From Allacma fusca (lineage: Eukaryota; Arthropoda; Collembola; Symphypleona; Sminthuridae): a DNA stretch of 64,000 nucleotides. Location: contig CAMXBY010000009.1 in NCBI GenBank assembly GCA_947179485.1, positions 55,191 to 119,190 of the forward strand. Reading direction: 5' to 3'. Shown here piece after piece: positions 41,001-53,400 of this stretch. Made by a program: the position numbers and the translations under genes. How positions within the stretch are numbered: position 1 is the stretch's first letter; each line of letters begins with the position of its first letter. Below the pieces are notes generated by a model. It worked only from the letters and a program-made list of their open reading frames with translations. It did no database searches and was not told the origin of the DNA.

Positions 41001-42459
41001 ATGTGGAACATTTGGTTACACTTTTTGTGTGGACTTTTCGGGCAAGCTTTTAGTAAGGATTTTGATGTGGAATTTTTGAGGACACTTTTGCTGTTTTTTT
41101 TTCATGTCGATTGTTTGGGTAGACTCTTAGTGTGGATTTTTATGCCGAAGTTTTGGGTGCACTATTAGTCTGAATTTTTTGTCCATTTTTTGGGGTTTAT
41201 TTTTAGTGTGGACGTTTTATGTAGAAATCCTGGGTACACCTTCAGTGTGGAATTTTCATGGGGAATTTTTCGGTACGCTTTTAGTTTGGAGTTTTCATAT
41301 GGATTTTCGGGTACACTTGTAGTGTGGACATTTTATCTGGAATTTTTGGGTTTCCTTTTTTGTGTGGAATTTAAATGTGGATTTTTTGGTACACTTTTAT
41401 GTTTTACTTTTCATGTGGAATTTCGGGAACACTTTTGGTGTGGACTTTTCATAAGATTTTTCGGGCAATCTTTTAGTGTGGAGTTTTTAGTTTGGATTTT
41501 TTAGGTTACCTTTTTAGTGTAGATTTTTCATGTAGAACATTTGGTTACACTTTTTGTGTGGACTTTTCGGGCAAGTCTTTAGTGAGGATTTTGATGTGGA
41601 ATATTTGAGGACACTTTTGCTGTTTTTTTTCATGTCGATTGTTTGGGTAGACTCTTAGTGTGGATTTTTTATGCCAGAGTTTTGGGTGCACTTTTAGTCT
41701 GAATTTTTAATGAACATTTTTTTGGGTTTATTTTTAGTGTGGACGTTTTATGTAGAAATCCTGGGTACCCCTTCAGTGTGGAATTTTCATGGGGAATTTT
41801 TCAGTACGCTTTTAGTGTGGAGTTTTCATATGGATTTTCGGGTACACTTGTAGTGTGGACATTTTATCTGGAATTTTCAGGTTTCCTTTTTGTGTGGAAT
41901 TTTAATGTGGATTTATTGTACACTTTTATGTTTTAATTTTCATGTGGATTTTCGGTAACACTTTTGGTGTGGACTTTTCATAAGAATTTTCGGGCAATCT
42001 TTTAGTGTGGAGTTTTTAGTTTGGATATTTTGGGTTACCTTTTTAGTGTAGATTTTTCATGTGGAACATTTGGTTGCACTTTTAGTGTGGACTTTTCGGG
42101 CAAGCTTTTAGTGAGGATTTTTTATGTGGAATATTTGAGGACACTTGCTGTTTTTTTTCATGTCGATTTTTTGGATGGACTCTTAGTGTGGATTTTTTAT
42201 GCCAAAGTTTTGGGTGCCGTTTTAGTCTGAACTTTTAATGTGCATTTTCTGGGGTTTATTTTTAGTGTGGACGTTTTATGTAGAAATCCTGGGTACCCCT
42301 TCAGTGTGGAATTTTCATGGGGAATTTTTCAGTACGCTTTTAGGGTGGAGTTTTCATATGGATTTTCGGGTACACTTGTAGTGTGGACATTTTATCTGGA
42401 ATTTTTGGGTTTCCTTTTTGTGTGGAATTTTAATGTGGATTTATTGTACACCTTTATGT

Positions 42460-42490
42460 TTTACTTTTCATGTGGAACATTTGGTTACAC
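42460..42490 (+). repeat. Fused sub-repeat 4/7 deletion junction (copy 1)
   Basis: The sequence runs TTTTACTTTTCATGTGGA (sub-repeat 4) and then ACATTTGGTTACAC (end of sub-repeat 7). The exchange lies inside the shared TTTTCATGTGGA core, removing about two sub-repeats and a half. Confidence 0.7.
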
Positions 42491-43917
42491 TTTTTGTGTG
42501 GACTTTTCGGGCAAGCTTTTAGTAAGGATTTTGATGTGGAATTTTTGAGGACACTTTTGCTGTTTTTTTTCATGTCGATTTTTTGGATGGACTTTTAGTG
42601 TGGATTTTTATGCCGAAGTTTTGGGTGCACTATTAGTCTGAATTTTTTGTCCATTTTTTGGGGTTTATTTTTAGTGTGGACGTTTTATGTAGAAATCCTG
42701 AGTACCCCTTCAGTGTGGAATTTTCATGGGGAATTTTTCGGTACGCTTTTAGTGTGGAGTTTTCATATGGATTTGCGGGTACACTTGTAGTGTGGACATT
42801 TTATCTGGAATTTTTGGGTTTCCTTGTTGTGTGGAATTTGAATGTGGATTTATTGTACACGTTTGTTTTACTTTTCATGTGGATTTTCGCGAACACTTTT
42901 ATGTGGACTTTTCATAAGAATTTTCGGGCAATCTTTTAGTGTGGAGTTTTTAGTTTGGATTTTTTGGGTTACCTTTTTAGTGTAGATTTTTCATGTTGAA
43001 CATTTGGTTACACTTTTAGTGTGGACTTTTCGGGCAAGCTTTTAGTAAGGATTTTGATGTGGAATATTTGAGGACACTTTTGCTGTTTTTTTTCATGTCG
43101 ATTTTTTGGATGGACTCTTAGTGTGGATTTTTATGCCGAAGTTTTGGGTGCACTATTAGTCTGAATTTTTTGTCCATTTTCTTGGGTTTATTTTTAGTGT
43201 AGACGTTTTATGTAGAAATCTTGGGTACCCCTTCAGTGTGGAATTTTCATGGGGAATTTTTCGGTACGTTTTTAGTGTGGAGTTTTCATGATGATTTTCG
43301 GGTACACTTGTAGTGTGGACATTTATCTAGAATTTTTGGGCTTCCTTTTTGTGTGGAATTTTAATTTGGATTTATTGTACACTTTTATGTTTTACTTTTC
43401 ATGTGGATTTTCGGGAACACTTTTGGTTTGGACTTTTCATAAGAATTTTCGGGCAAACATTTAGTGTGGAGTTTTTAGTTTGGATTTTTTGGGTTACCTT
43501 TTTAGTGTAGATTTTTCATGTGGAACATTTGGTTACACTTTTAGTGTGGACTTTTCGGGCAAGCTTTTAGTGAGGATTTTTTATGTGGAATATTTGAGGA
43601 AACTTTTGCTGTTTTTTTTTCGTGTCGATTGTTTGGGTAGACTCTTAGTGTAGATTTTTTATGCGAAAGTTTTGGGTGCACTTTCAGTCTGAATTTTTAA
43701 TGTGCATTTTTTGGGGTTTATTTTTAGTGTGGACGTTTTATGTAGAAATCCTGGGTACCCCTTCAGTGTGGAATTTTCATGGGGAGTTTTTCGGTACGTT
43801 TTTAGTGTGGAGTTTTCATATGGATTTTCGAGTACACTTGTAGTGTGGACATTTTATCTGGAATTTTTGGGTTTCCTTTTTGTGTGGAATTTTAATGTGG
43901 ATTTATTGTACACTTTT

Positions 43918-43950
43918 ATGTTTTACTTTTCATGTGGAACATTTGGTTAC
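43918..43950 (+). repeat. Fused sub-repeat 4/7 deletion junction (copy 2)
   Basis: Same fusion as at 42,460, 1,462 bp downstream. The two lie in similar neighbouring sequence, so this is probably one event duplicated rather than two events. Confidence 0.65.
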
Positions 43951-44939
43951 ACTTTTTGTGTGGACTTTTCGGGCAAGCTTTTAGTATGGATTTTGATGTG
44001 GAATTTTTGAGGACACTTTTGCTGTTTTTTTTCATGTCGATTTTTTGGATGGACTTTTAGTGTGGATTTTTATGCCGAAGTTTTGGGTGCACTATTAGTC
44101 TGAATTTTTTGTCCATTTTTTGGGGTTTATTTTTAGTGTGGACGTTTTATGTAGAAATCCTGAGTACCCCTTCAGTGTGGAATTTTCATGGGGAATTTTT
44201 CGGTACGCTTTTAGTGTGGAGTTTTCATATGCATTTGCGGGTACACTTGTAGTGTGGACATTTTATCTGGAATTTTTGGGTTTCCTTTTTTGTGTGGAAT
44301 TTTCATGTTGATTTTTTGGTACACTTTTATGTTTTACTTTTCATGTGCATTTTCGGGAACACTTTTGGTGTGGACTTTTCATAAGAATTTTCGGGCAAAC
44401 ATTTAGTGTGGAGATTTTAGTTTTGATTTTTTGGGTTACCTTTTTAGTGTAGATTTTTCATGTGGAACATTTGGTTACACTTTTTGTGTGGACTTTTCGG
44501 GCAAGCTTTTAGTGAGGATTTTGATGTGGAATTTTTGAGGACACTTTTGCTGTTTTTTTTCATGTCGATTTTTTGGATGGACTTTTAGTGTGGATTTTTA
44601 TGCCGAAGTTTTGGGTGCACTATTAGTCTGAATTTTTTGTCCATTTTCTTGGGTTTATTTTTAGTGTGGACGTTTTATGTAGAAATCCTGGGTACCCCTT
44701 CAGTGTGGAATTTTCATGGGGAATTTTTCGGTACGCTTTTAGTGTGGAGTTTTCATATGGATTTTCGGGTACACTTGTAGTGTGGACATTTTATCTGGAA
44801 TTTTTGGGTTTCCTTGTTGTGTGGAATTTGAATGTGGATTTATTGTACACGTTTATGTTTTACTTTTCATGTGGATTTTCGGGAACACTTTTATGTGGAC
44901 TTTTCATAAGAATTTTCGGGCAATCTTTTAGTGTGGAGT

Positions 44940-47900
44940 TTTTAGTTTGGATTTTTTGGGTTACCTTTTTAGTGTAGATTTTTCATGTGGAACATCTGGT
45001 TACACTTTTAGTGTGGACTTTTCGGGCAAGCTTTTAGTAAGGATTTTGATGTGGAATTTTTTAGGACACTTTTGCTGTTTTTTTTTTCATGTCGATTTTT
45101 TGGATGGACTCTTAGTGTGGATTTTTATGCCGAAGTTTTGGGTGCACTTTTAGTCTGAATTTTTTGTCCATTTTTTGGGGTTTATTTTTAGTGTGGACGT
45201 TTTATGTAGAAATCCTGGGTACCCCTTCAGTGTGGAGTTTTCATGGGGAATTTTTCGGTACGCTTTTAGTGTGGAGTTTTCATATGGATTTGCGGGTACA
45301 CTTGTAGTGTGGACATTTTATCTGGAATTTTTGGGTTTCCTTGTTGTGTGGAATTTGAATGTGGATTTATTGTACACGTTTATGTTTTACTTTTCATGTG
45401 GATTTTCGGGAACACTTTTATGTGGACTTTTCATAAGAATTTTCGGGCAATCTTTTAGTGTGGAGTTTTTAGTTTGGATTTTTTGGGTTACCTTTTTAGT
45501 GTAGATTTTTCATGTGGAACATTTGGTTACACTTTTAGTGTGGACTTTTCGGGCAAGCTTTTAGTAAGGATTTTGATGTGGAATTTTTTAGGACACTTTT
45601 GCTGTTTTTTTTTCATGTCGATTTTTTGGATGGACTCTTAGTGTGGATTTTTATGCCGAAGTTTTGGGTGCACTTTTAGTCTGAATTTTTTGTCCATTTT
45701 TTGGGGTTTATTTTTAGTGTGGACGTTTTATGTAGAAATCCTGGGTACCCCTTCAGTGTGGAGTTTTCATGGGGAATTTTTCGGTACGCTTTTAGTGTGG
45801 AGTTTTCATATGGATTTGCGGGTACACTTGTAGTGTGGACATTTTATCTGGAATTTTTGGGTTTCCTTTTTTGTGTGGAATTTTCATGTTGATTTTTTGG
45901 TACACTTTTATGTTTTACTTTTCATGTGCATTTTCGGGAACACTTTTGGTGTGGACTTTTCATAAGAATTTTCGGGCAAACATTTAGTGTGGAGATTTTA
46001 GTTTTGATTTTTTGGGTTACCTTTTTAGTGTAGATTTTTCATGTGGAACATTTGGTTACACTTTTTGTGTGGACTTTTCGTGCAAGCTTTTAGTAAGGAT
46101 TTTGATGTGGAATTTTTGAGGACACTTTTGCTGTTTTTTTTCATGTCGATTTTTTGGATGGACTTTTAGTGTGGATTTTTATGCCGAAGTTTTGGGTGCA
46201 CTATTAGTCTGAATTTTTTGTCCATTTTCTTGGGTTTATTTTTAGTGTGGACGTTTTATGTAGAAATCCTGGGTACCCCTTCAGTGTGGAATTTTCATGG
46301 GGAATTTTTCGGTACGCTTTTAGTGTGGAGTTTTCATATGGATTTTCGGGTACACTTGTAGTGTGGACATTTTATCTGGAATTTTTGGGTTTCCTTGTTG
46401 TGTGGAATTTGAATGTGGATTTATTGTACACGTTTATGTTTTACTTTTCATGTGGATTTTCGGGAACACTTTTATGTGGACTTTTCATAAGAATTTTCGG
46501 GCAATCTTTTAGTGTGGAGTTTTTAGTTTGGATTTTTTGGGTTACCTTTTTAGTGTAGATTTTTCATGTGGAACATTTGGTTACACTTTTAGTGTGGACT
46601 TTTCGGGCAAGCTTTTAGTAAGGATTTTGATGTGGAATATTTGAGGACACTTTTGCTGTTTTTTTTCATGTCGATTGTTTGGGTAGACTCTTAGTGTGGA
46701 TTTTTTATGCCAGAGTTTTGGGTGCACTTTTAGTCTGAATTTTTAATGTGCATTTATTTGGGTTTATTTTTAGTGTGGACGTTTTATGTAGAAATCCTGG
46801 GTACCCCTTCAGTGTGGAATTTTCATGGGGAATTTTTCGGTACGCTTTTAGTGTAGAGTTTTCATATGGATTTTCGGGTACACTTGTAGTGTGGACATTT
46901 TATCTGGAATTTTTGGGTTTCCTTGTTGTGTGTAATTTTAATGCGGATTTATAGTACACTTTTATGTTTTACTTTTCATGTGGATTTTCGGGAACACTTT
47001 TATGTGGACTTTTCATAAGAATTTTCGGGCAATCTTTTAGTGTGGAGTTTTTAGTTTGGATTTTTTGGGTTACCTTTTTAGTGTAGATTTTTCATGTGGA
47101 ACATCTGGTTACACTTTTAGTGTGGACTTTTCGGGCAAGCTTTTAGTAAGGATTTTGATGTGGAATTTTTTAGGACACTTTTGCTGTTTTTTTTTTCATG
47201 TCGATTTTTTGGATGGACTCTTAGTGTGGATTTTTATGCCGAAGTTTTGGGTGCACTTTTAGTCTGAATTTTTTGTCCATTTTTTGGGGTTTATTTTTAG
47301 TGTGGACGTTTTATGTAGAAATCCTGGGTACCCCTTCAGTGTGGAGTTTTCATGGGGAATTTTTCGGTACGCTTTTAGTGTGGAGTTTTCATATGGATTT
47401 GCGGGTACACTTGTAGTGTGGACATTTTATCTGGAATTTTTGGGTTTCCTTGTTGTGTGGAATTTGAATGTGGATTTATTGTACACGTTTATGTTTTACT
47501 TTTCATGTGGATTTTCGGGAACACTTTTATGTGGACTTTTCATAAGAATTTTCGGGCAATCTTTTAGTGTGGAGTTTTTAGTTTGGATTTTTTGGGTTAC
47601 CTTTTTAGTGTAGATTTTTCATGTGGAACATTTGGTTACACTTTTAGTGTGGACTTTTCGGGCAAGCTTTTAGTAAGGATTTTGATGTGGAATTTTTTAG
47701 GACACTTTTGCTGTTTTTTTTTCATGTCGATTTTTTGGATGGACTCTTAGTGTGGATTTTTATGCCGAAGTTTTGGGTGCACTTTTAGTCTGAATTTTTT
47801 GTCCATTTTTTGGGGTTTATTTTTAGTGTGGACGTTTTATGTAGAAATCCTGGGTACCCCTTCAGTGTGGAGTTTTCATGGGGAATTTTTCGGTACGCTT

Positions 47901-50900
47901 TTAGTGTGGAGTTTTCATATGGATTTGCGGGTACACTTGTAGTGTGGACATTTTATCTGGAATTTTTGGGTTTCCTTTTTTGTGTGGAATTTTCATGTTG
48001 ATTTTTTGGTACACTTTTATGTTTTACTTTTCATGTGCATTTTCGGGAACACTTTTGGTGTGGACTTTTCATAAGAATTTTCGGGCAAACATTTAGTGTG
48101 GAGATTTTAGTTTTGATTTTTTGGGTTACCTTTTTAGTGTAGATTTTTCATGTGGAACATTTGGTTACACTTTTTGTGTGGACTTTTCGTGCAAGCTTTT
48201 AGTAAGGATTTTGATGTGGAATTTTTGAGGACACTTTTGCTGTTTTTTTTCATGTCGATTTTTTGGATGGACTTTTAGTGTGGATTTTTATGCCGAAGTT
48301 TTGGGTGCACTATTAGTCTGAATTTTTTGTCCATTTTCTTGGGTTTATTTTTAGTGTGGACGTTTTATGTAGAAATCCTGGGTACCCCTTCAGTGTGGAA
48401 TTTTCATGGGGAATTTTTCGGTACGCTTTTAGTGTGGAGTTTTCATATGGATTTTCGGGTACACTTGTAGTGTGGACATTTTATCTGGAATTTTTGGGTT
48501 TCCTTGTTGTGTGGAATTTGAATGTGGATTTATTGTACACGTTTATGTTTTACTTTTCATGTGGATTTTCGGGAACACTTTTATGTGGACTTTTCATAAG
48601 AATTTTCGGGCAATCTTTTAGTGTGGAGTTTTTAGTTTGGATTTTTTGGGTTACCTTTTTAGTGTAGATTTTTCATGTGGAACATTTGGTTACACTTTTA
48701 GTGTGGACTTTTCGGGCAAGCTTTTAGTAAGGATTTTGATGTGGAATATTTGAGGACACTTTTGCTGTTTTTTTTCATGTCGATTGTTTGGGTAGACTCT
48801 TAGTGTGGATTTTTTATGCCAGAGTTTTGGGTGCACTTTTAGTCTGAATTTTTAATGTGCATTTATTTGGGTTTATTTTTAGTGTGGACGTTTTATGTAG
48901 AAATCCTGGGTACCCCTTCAGTGTGGAATTTTCATGGGGAATTTTTCGGTACGCTTTTAGTGTAGAGTTTTCATATGGATTTTCGGGTACACTTGTAGTG
49001 TGGACATTTTATCTGGAATTTTTGGGTTTCCTTGTTGTGTGTAATTTTAATGCGGATTTATAGTACACTTTTATGTTTTACTTTTCATGTGGATTTTCGG
49101 GAACACTTTTGGTGTGGACTTTTCATAAGAGTTTTCGGGCAAACTTTTAGTGTGGAGTTTTTAGTTTGGATTTTTTGGGTTACCTTTTTAGTGTAGATTT
49201 TTCATGTTGAACATTTGGTTACACTTTTAGTGTGGACTTTTCGGGCAAGCTTTTAGTGAGGATTTTGATGTGGAATATTTGAGGACACTTTTGCTGTTTT
49301 TTTTCATGTCGATTTTTTGGATGGACTCTTAGTGTGGAATTTTATGCCGAAGTTTTGGGTGCACTATTAGTCTGAATTTTTTGTCCATTTTCTTGGGTTT
49401 ATTTTTAGTGTGGACGTTTTATGTAGAAATCCTGGGTACCCCTTCAGTGTGGAATTTTCATGGGGAATTTTTCGGTACGCTTTTAGTGTAGAGTTTTCAT
49501 ATGGATTTTCGGGTACACTTGTAGTGTGGACATTTTATCTGGAATTTTTGGGTTTCCTTGTTGTGTGTAATTTTAATGCGGATTTATAGTACACTTTTAT
49601 GTTTTACTTTTCATGTGGATTTTCGGGAACACTTTTGGTTTGGACTTTTCATAAGAATTTTCGGGCAAACTTTTAGTGTGGTGTTTTTAGTTTGGATTTT
49701 TTGGGTTACCTTTTTAGTGTAGATTTTTCATGTTGAACATTTGGTTACACTTTTAGTGTGGACTTTTCGGGCAAGCTTTTAGTGAGGATTTTGATGTGGA
49801 ATATTTGAGGACACTTTTGCTGTTTTTTTCATGTCGATTTTTTGGATGGACTCTTAGTGTGGATTTTTATGCCAAAGTTTTGGGAGCTTTTTTAGTCTGA
49901 ATTTTTAATGTGCATTTTTTGGGGTTTATTTTTAGTGTGGACGTTTTATGTAGAAATCCTGGGTACCCCTTCAGTGTGGAATTTTCATGGGGAATTTTTC
50001 AGTACGCTTTTAGTGTGGAGTTTTCATAATGATTTTCGGGTACACTTGTAGTGTGGACATTTGATCTGGAATTTTCGGGTTTCCTTTTTTGTGTGGAATT
50101 TTCATGTGGATTTTTTGGTACACTTTTATGTTTTACTTTTCATGTCTATTTTCGGGAACACTTTTGGTGTGGACTTTTCATAAGATTTTTCGGGCAAACT
50201 TTTAGTGTGGAGTTTTTAGTTTGGATTTTTTGGGTTTTCTTTGTAGTGTAGATTTTTCATGTGGAACATTTGGTTACACTTTTTGTGTGGACTTTTCGGG
50301 CAAGCTTTTAGTGAGGATTTTGATGTGGAATTTTTGAGGACACTTTTGCTGTTTTTTTTCATGTCGATTTTTTGGATGGACTTTTAGTGTGGATTTTTAT
50401 GCCGAAGTTTTGGGTGCACTATTAGTCTGAATTTTTTGTCCATTTTCTTGGGTTTATTTTTAGTGTGGACGTTTTATGTAGAAATCCTGGGTACCCCTTC
50501 AGTGTGGAATTTTCATGGGGAATTTTTCGGTACGCTTTTAGTGTGGAGTTTTCATATGGATTTTCGGGTACACTTGTAGTGTGGACATTTTATGTGGAAT
50601 TTTTGGGTTTCCTTGTTGTGTGGAATTGGAATGTGGATTTATTGTACACGTTTATGTTTTACTTTTCATGTGGATTTTCGGGAACACTTTTATGTGGACT
50701 TTTCATAAGAATTTTCGGGCAATCTTTTAGTGTGGAGTTTTTAGTTTGGATTTTTTGGGTTACCTTTTTAGTGTAGATTTTTCATGTGGAACATTTGGTT
50801 ACACTTTTAGTGTGGACTTTTCGGGCAAGCTTTTAGTAAGGATTTTGATGTGGAATATTTGAGGACACTTTTGCTGTTTTTTTTCATGTCGATTGTTTGG

Positions 50901-53000
50901 GTAGACTCTTAGTGTGGATTTTTTATGCCAGAGTTTTGGGTGCACTTTTAGTCTGAATTTTTAATGTGCATTTATTTGGGTTTATTTTTAGTGTGGACGT
51001 TTTATGTAGAAATCCTGGGTACCCCTTCAGTGTGGAATTTTCATGGGGAATTTTTCGGTACGCTTTTAGTGTAGAGTTTTCATATGGATTTTCGGGTACA
51101 CTTGTAGTGTGGACATTTTATCTGGAATTTTTGGGTTTCCTTGTTGTGTGTAATTTTAATGCGGATTTATAGTACACTTTTATGTTTTACTTTTCATGTG
51201 GATTTTCGGGAACACTTTTGGTGTGGACTTTTCATAAGAGTTTTCGGGCAAACTTTTAGTGTGGAGTTTTTAGTTTGGATTTTTTGGGTTACCTTTTTAG
51301 TGTAGATTTTTCATGTTGAACATTTGGTTACACTTTTAGTGTGGACTTTTCGGGCAAGCTTTTAGTGAGGATTTTGATGTGGAATATTTGAGGACACTTT
51401 TGCTGTTTTTTTTCATGTCGATTTTTTGGATGGACTCTTAGTGTGGAATTTTATGCCGAAGTTTTGGGTGCACTATTAGTCTGAATTTTTTGTCCATTTT
51501 CTTGGGTTTATTTTTAGTGTGGACGTTTTATGTAGAAATCCTGGGTACCCCTTCAGTGTGGAATTTTCATGGGGAATTTTTCGGTACGCTTTTAGTGTGG
51601 AGTTTTCATATGGATTTTCGGGTACACTTGTAGTGTGGACATTTTATCTGGAATTTTTGGGTTTCCTTGTTGTGTGGAATTTGAATGTGGATTTATTGTA
51701 CACGTTTATGTTTTACTTTTCATGTGGATTTTCGGGAACACTTTTATGTGGACTTTTCATAAGAATTTTCGGGCAATCTTTTAGTGTGGAGTTTTTAGTT
51801 TGGATTTTTTGGGTTACCTTTTTAGTGTAGATTTTTCATGTGGAACATTTGGTTACACTTTTAGTGTGGACTTTTCGGGCAAGCTTTTAGTAAGGATTTT
51901 GATGTGGAATATTTGAGGACACTTTTGCTGTTTTTTTTCATGTCGATTGTTTGGGTAGACTCTTAGTGTGGATTTTTTATGCCAGAGTTTTGGGTGCACT
52001 TTTAGTCTGAATTTTTAATGTGCATTTATTTGGGTTTATTTTTAGTGTGGACGTTTTATGTAGAAATCCTGGGTACCCCTTCAGTGTGGAATTTTCATGG
52101 GGAATTTTTCGGTACGCTTTTAGTGTAGAGTTTTCATATGGATTTTCGGGTACACTTGTAGTGTGGACATTTTATCTGGAATTTTTGGGTTTCCTTGTTG
52201 TGTGTAATTTTAATGCGGATTTATAGTACACTTTTATGTTTTACTTTTCATGTGGATTTTCGGGAACACTTTTGGTGTGGACTTTTCATAAGAGTTTTCG
52301 GGCAAACTTTTAGTGTGGAGTTTTTAGTTTGGATTTTTTGGGTTACCTTTTTAGTGTAGATTTTTCATGTTGAACATTTGGTTACACTTTTAGTGTGGAC
52401 TTTTCGGGCAAGCTTTTAGTGAGGATTTTGATGTGGAATATTTGAGGACACTTTTGCTGTTTTTTTTCATGTCGATTTTTTGGATGGACTCTTAGTGTGG
52501 AATTTTATGCCGAAGTTTTGGGTGCACTATTAGTCTGAATTTTTTGTCCATTTTCTTGGGTTTATTTTTAGTGTGGACGTTTTATGTAGAAATCCTGGGT
52601 ACCCCTTCAGTGTGGAATTTTCATGGGGAATTTTTCGGTACGCTTTTAGTGTAGAGTTTTCATATGGATTTTCGGGTACACTTGTAGTGTGGACATTTTA
52701 TCTGGAATTTTTGGGTTTCCTTGTTGTGTGTAATTTTAATGCGGATTTATAGTACACTTTTATGTTTTACTTTTCATGTGGATTTTCGGGAACACTTTTG
52801 GTGTGGACTTTTCATAAGAATTTTCGGGCAAACTTTTAGTGTGGTGTTTTTAGTTTGGATTTTTTGGGTTACCTTTTTAGTGTAGATTTTTCATGTTGAA
52901 CATTTGGTTACACTTTTAGTGTGGACTTTTCGGGCAAGCTTTTAGTGAGGATTTTGATGTGGAATATTTGAGGACACTTTTGCTGTTTTTTTTCATATCG
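44940..53000 (+). repeat. Higher-order repeat zone G, periods 2,109 and 1,054 bp
   Basis: Monomers at 45,175 and 47,284, at 46,247, 48,356 and 50,465, and at 46,748, 48,857 and 50,966 are near-identical at steps of 2,109 bp (four monomers). The last part repeats at 1,054 bp (50,465 to 51,519; 50,966 to 52,020), that is two monomers. Diagnostic variants include TTTCCTTGTTGTGTGG, GGAATTTGAATGTGG and TATAGTACAC. The copies are very similar, so this border-proximal part seems the most recently homogenised. Confidence 0.85.
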
Positions 53001-53017
53001 ATTTTTTGGATGGACTC

Positions 53018-53400
53018 TTAGAGTGGATTTTTTATGCCGAAGTTTGCAGAGCATATTATTTTAGAACGGCCTGCAATTTCTGATGCTTGAACTGTTTCCA
53101 GAGGTCCTTTCGTTGAACTGCTGTTACATTTATCTGTGAAATCATTAGAAGTGGAGCTACTGGTGGCAAGAAATGCTTCTCCGTCGAGTCTAGTTATGGA
53201 GCTATTGCTGAAGTCATGACCTGCTCCTCCGTCAGGTTTTTCATGGGAGGTTATAATGGAGACGGGAACTGCTTATACGTCAGGACTTAAGGGGGAGCTA
53301 TTGCTAGAGACCCGAACTGCTCCTCCGTCAGGTCGATCTGGGGAGCTATTGCACGATCCAACAACTGCACCATCATAACCACTCTTAGTGGAGCTACTCG
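53018..53400 (-). repeat. 48-bp tandem repeat with coding character, 3' part of the small gene
   Basis: About six units of roughly 48 bp, each containing GAGCTATTGCT and CTCCTCCGTCAGG on the + strand. On the minus strand one frame stays open across the units except for a TAA at 53,275-53,273. There GGAGGA of the neighbouring units reads GTATAA. After that stop the same frame is open for about 85 codons more, to a TAA at 53,020-53,018 inside the satellite. Serine-rich motifs (CNSSSTKG, SSSTS) match those upstream of the stop. This suggests a longer original protein interrupted by one nonsense change. Confidence 0.55.

Larger units (their letters stand above)
1..53046 (+). repeat. Satellite DNA array, ~530-bp monomer, ~100 copies
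   Basis: The whole stretch is head-to-tail copies of one unit, all in the same orientation. The landmark AGAAATCCTGGGTACC recurs at 331, 1189, 1718, 2249, 2778 and so on to about 52,590, usually 527-533 bp apart. Each monomer carries GGTACC in that landmark and usually AAGCTT in the stretch GGGCAAGCTTTTAGTG. The + strand is T and G rich: one typical 38-bp sub-repeat has 17 T, 11 G, 6 A and 4 C. The array is open at its left end and stops abruptly at about 53,046, inside sub-repeat 11 of the last monomer. Arrays like this are usual in pericentromeric, centromeric or subtelomeric heterochromatin; which of these applies is not visible here. Confidence 0.97.

Noticed and set aside
289..52226. Many + strand open frames of 60-151 codons in the first 53 kb
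   Set aside because: They recur with the satellite period, often in two overlapping frames of the same DNA, start at the same satellite ATGs and shift frame wherever a 38- or 40-bp sub-repeat occurs. This is a by-product of a ~39-bp unit with few stop codons.
1..53046. CRISPR-like array
   Set aside because: Repeats are diverged, directly adjacent and lack unique spacers; the region is satellite DNA in a eukaryotic context.
1..53046. CENP-B box or telomeric repeat inside the satellite
   Set aside because: TTTTCGGG and CGGGTAC motifs do not fit the spacing of the CENP-B box (TTCG, four bases, A, two bases, CGGG), and no TTAGG or TTAGGG runs are present. The centromere idea therefore has no motif support.
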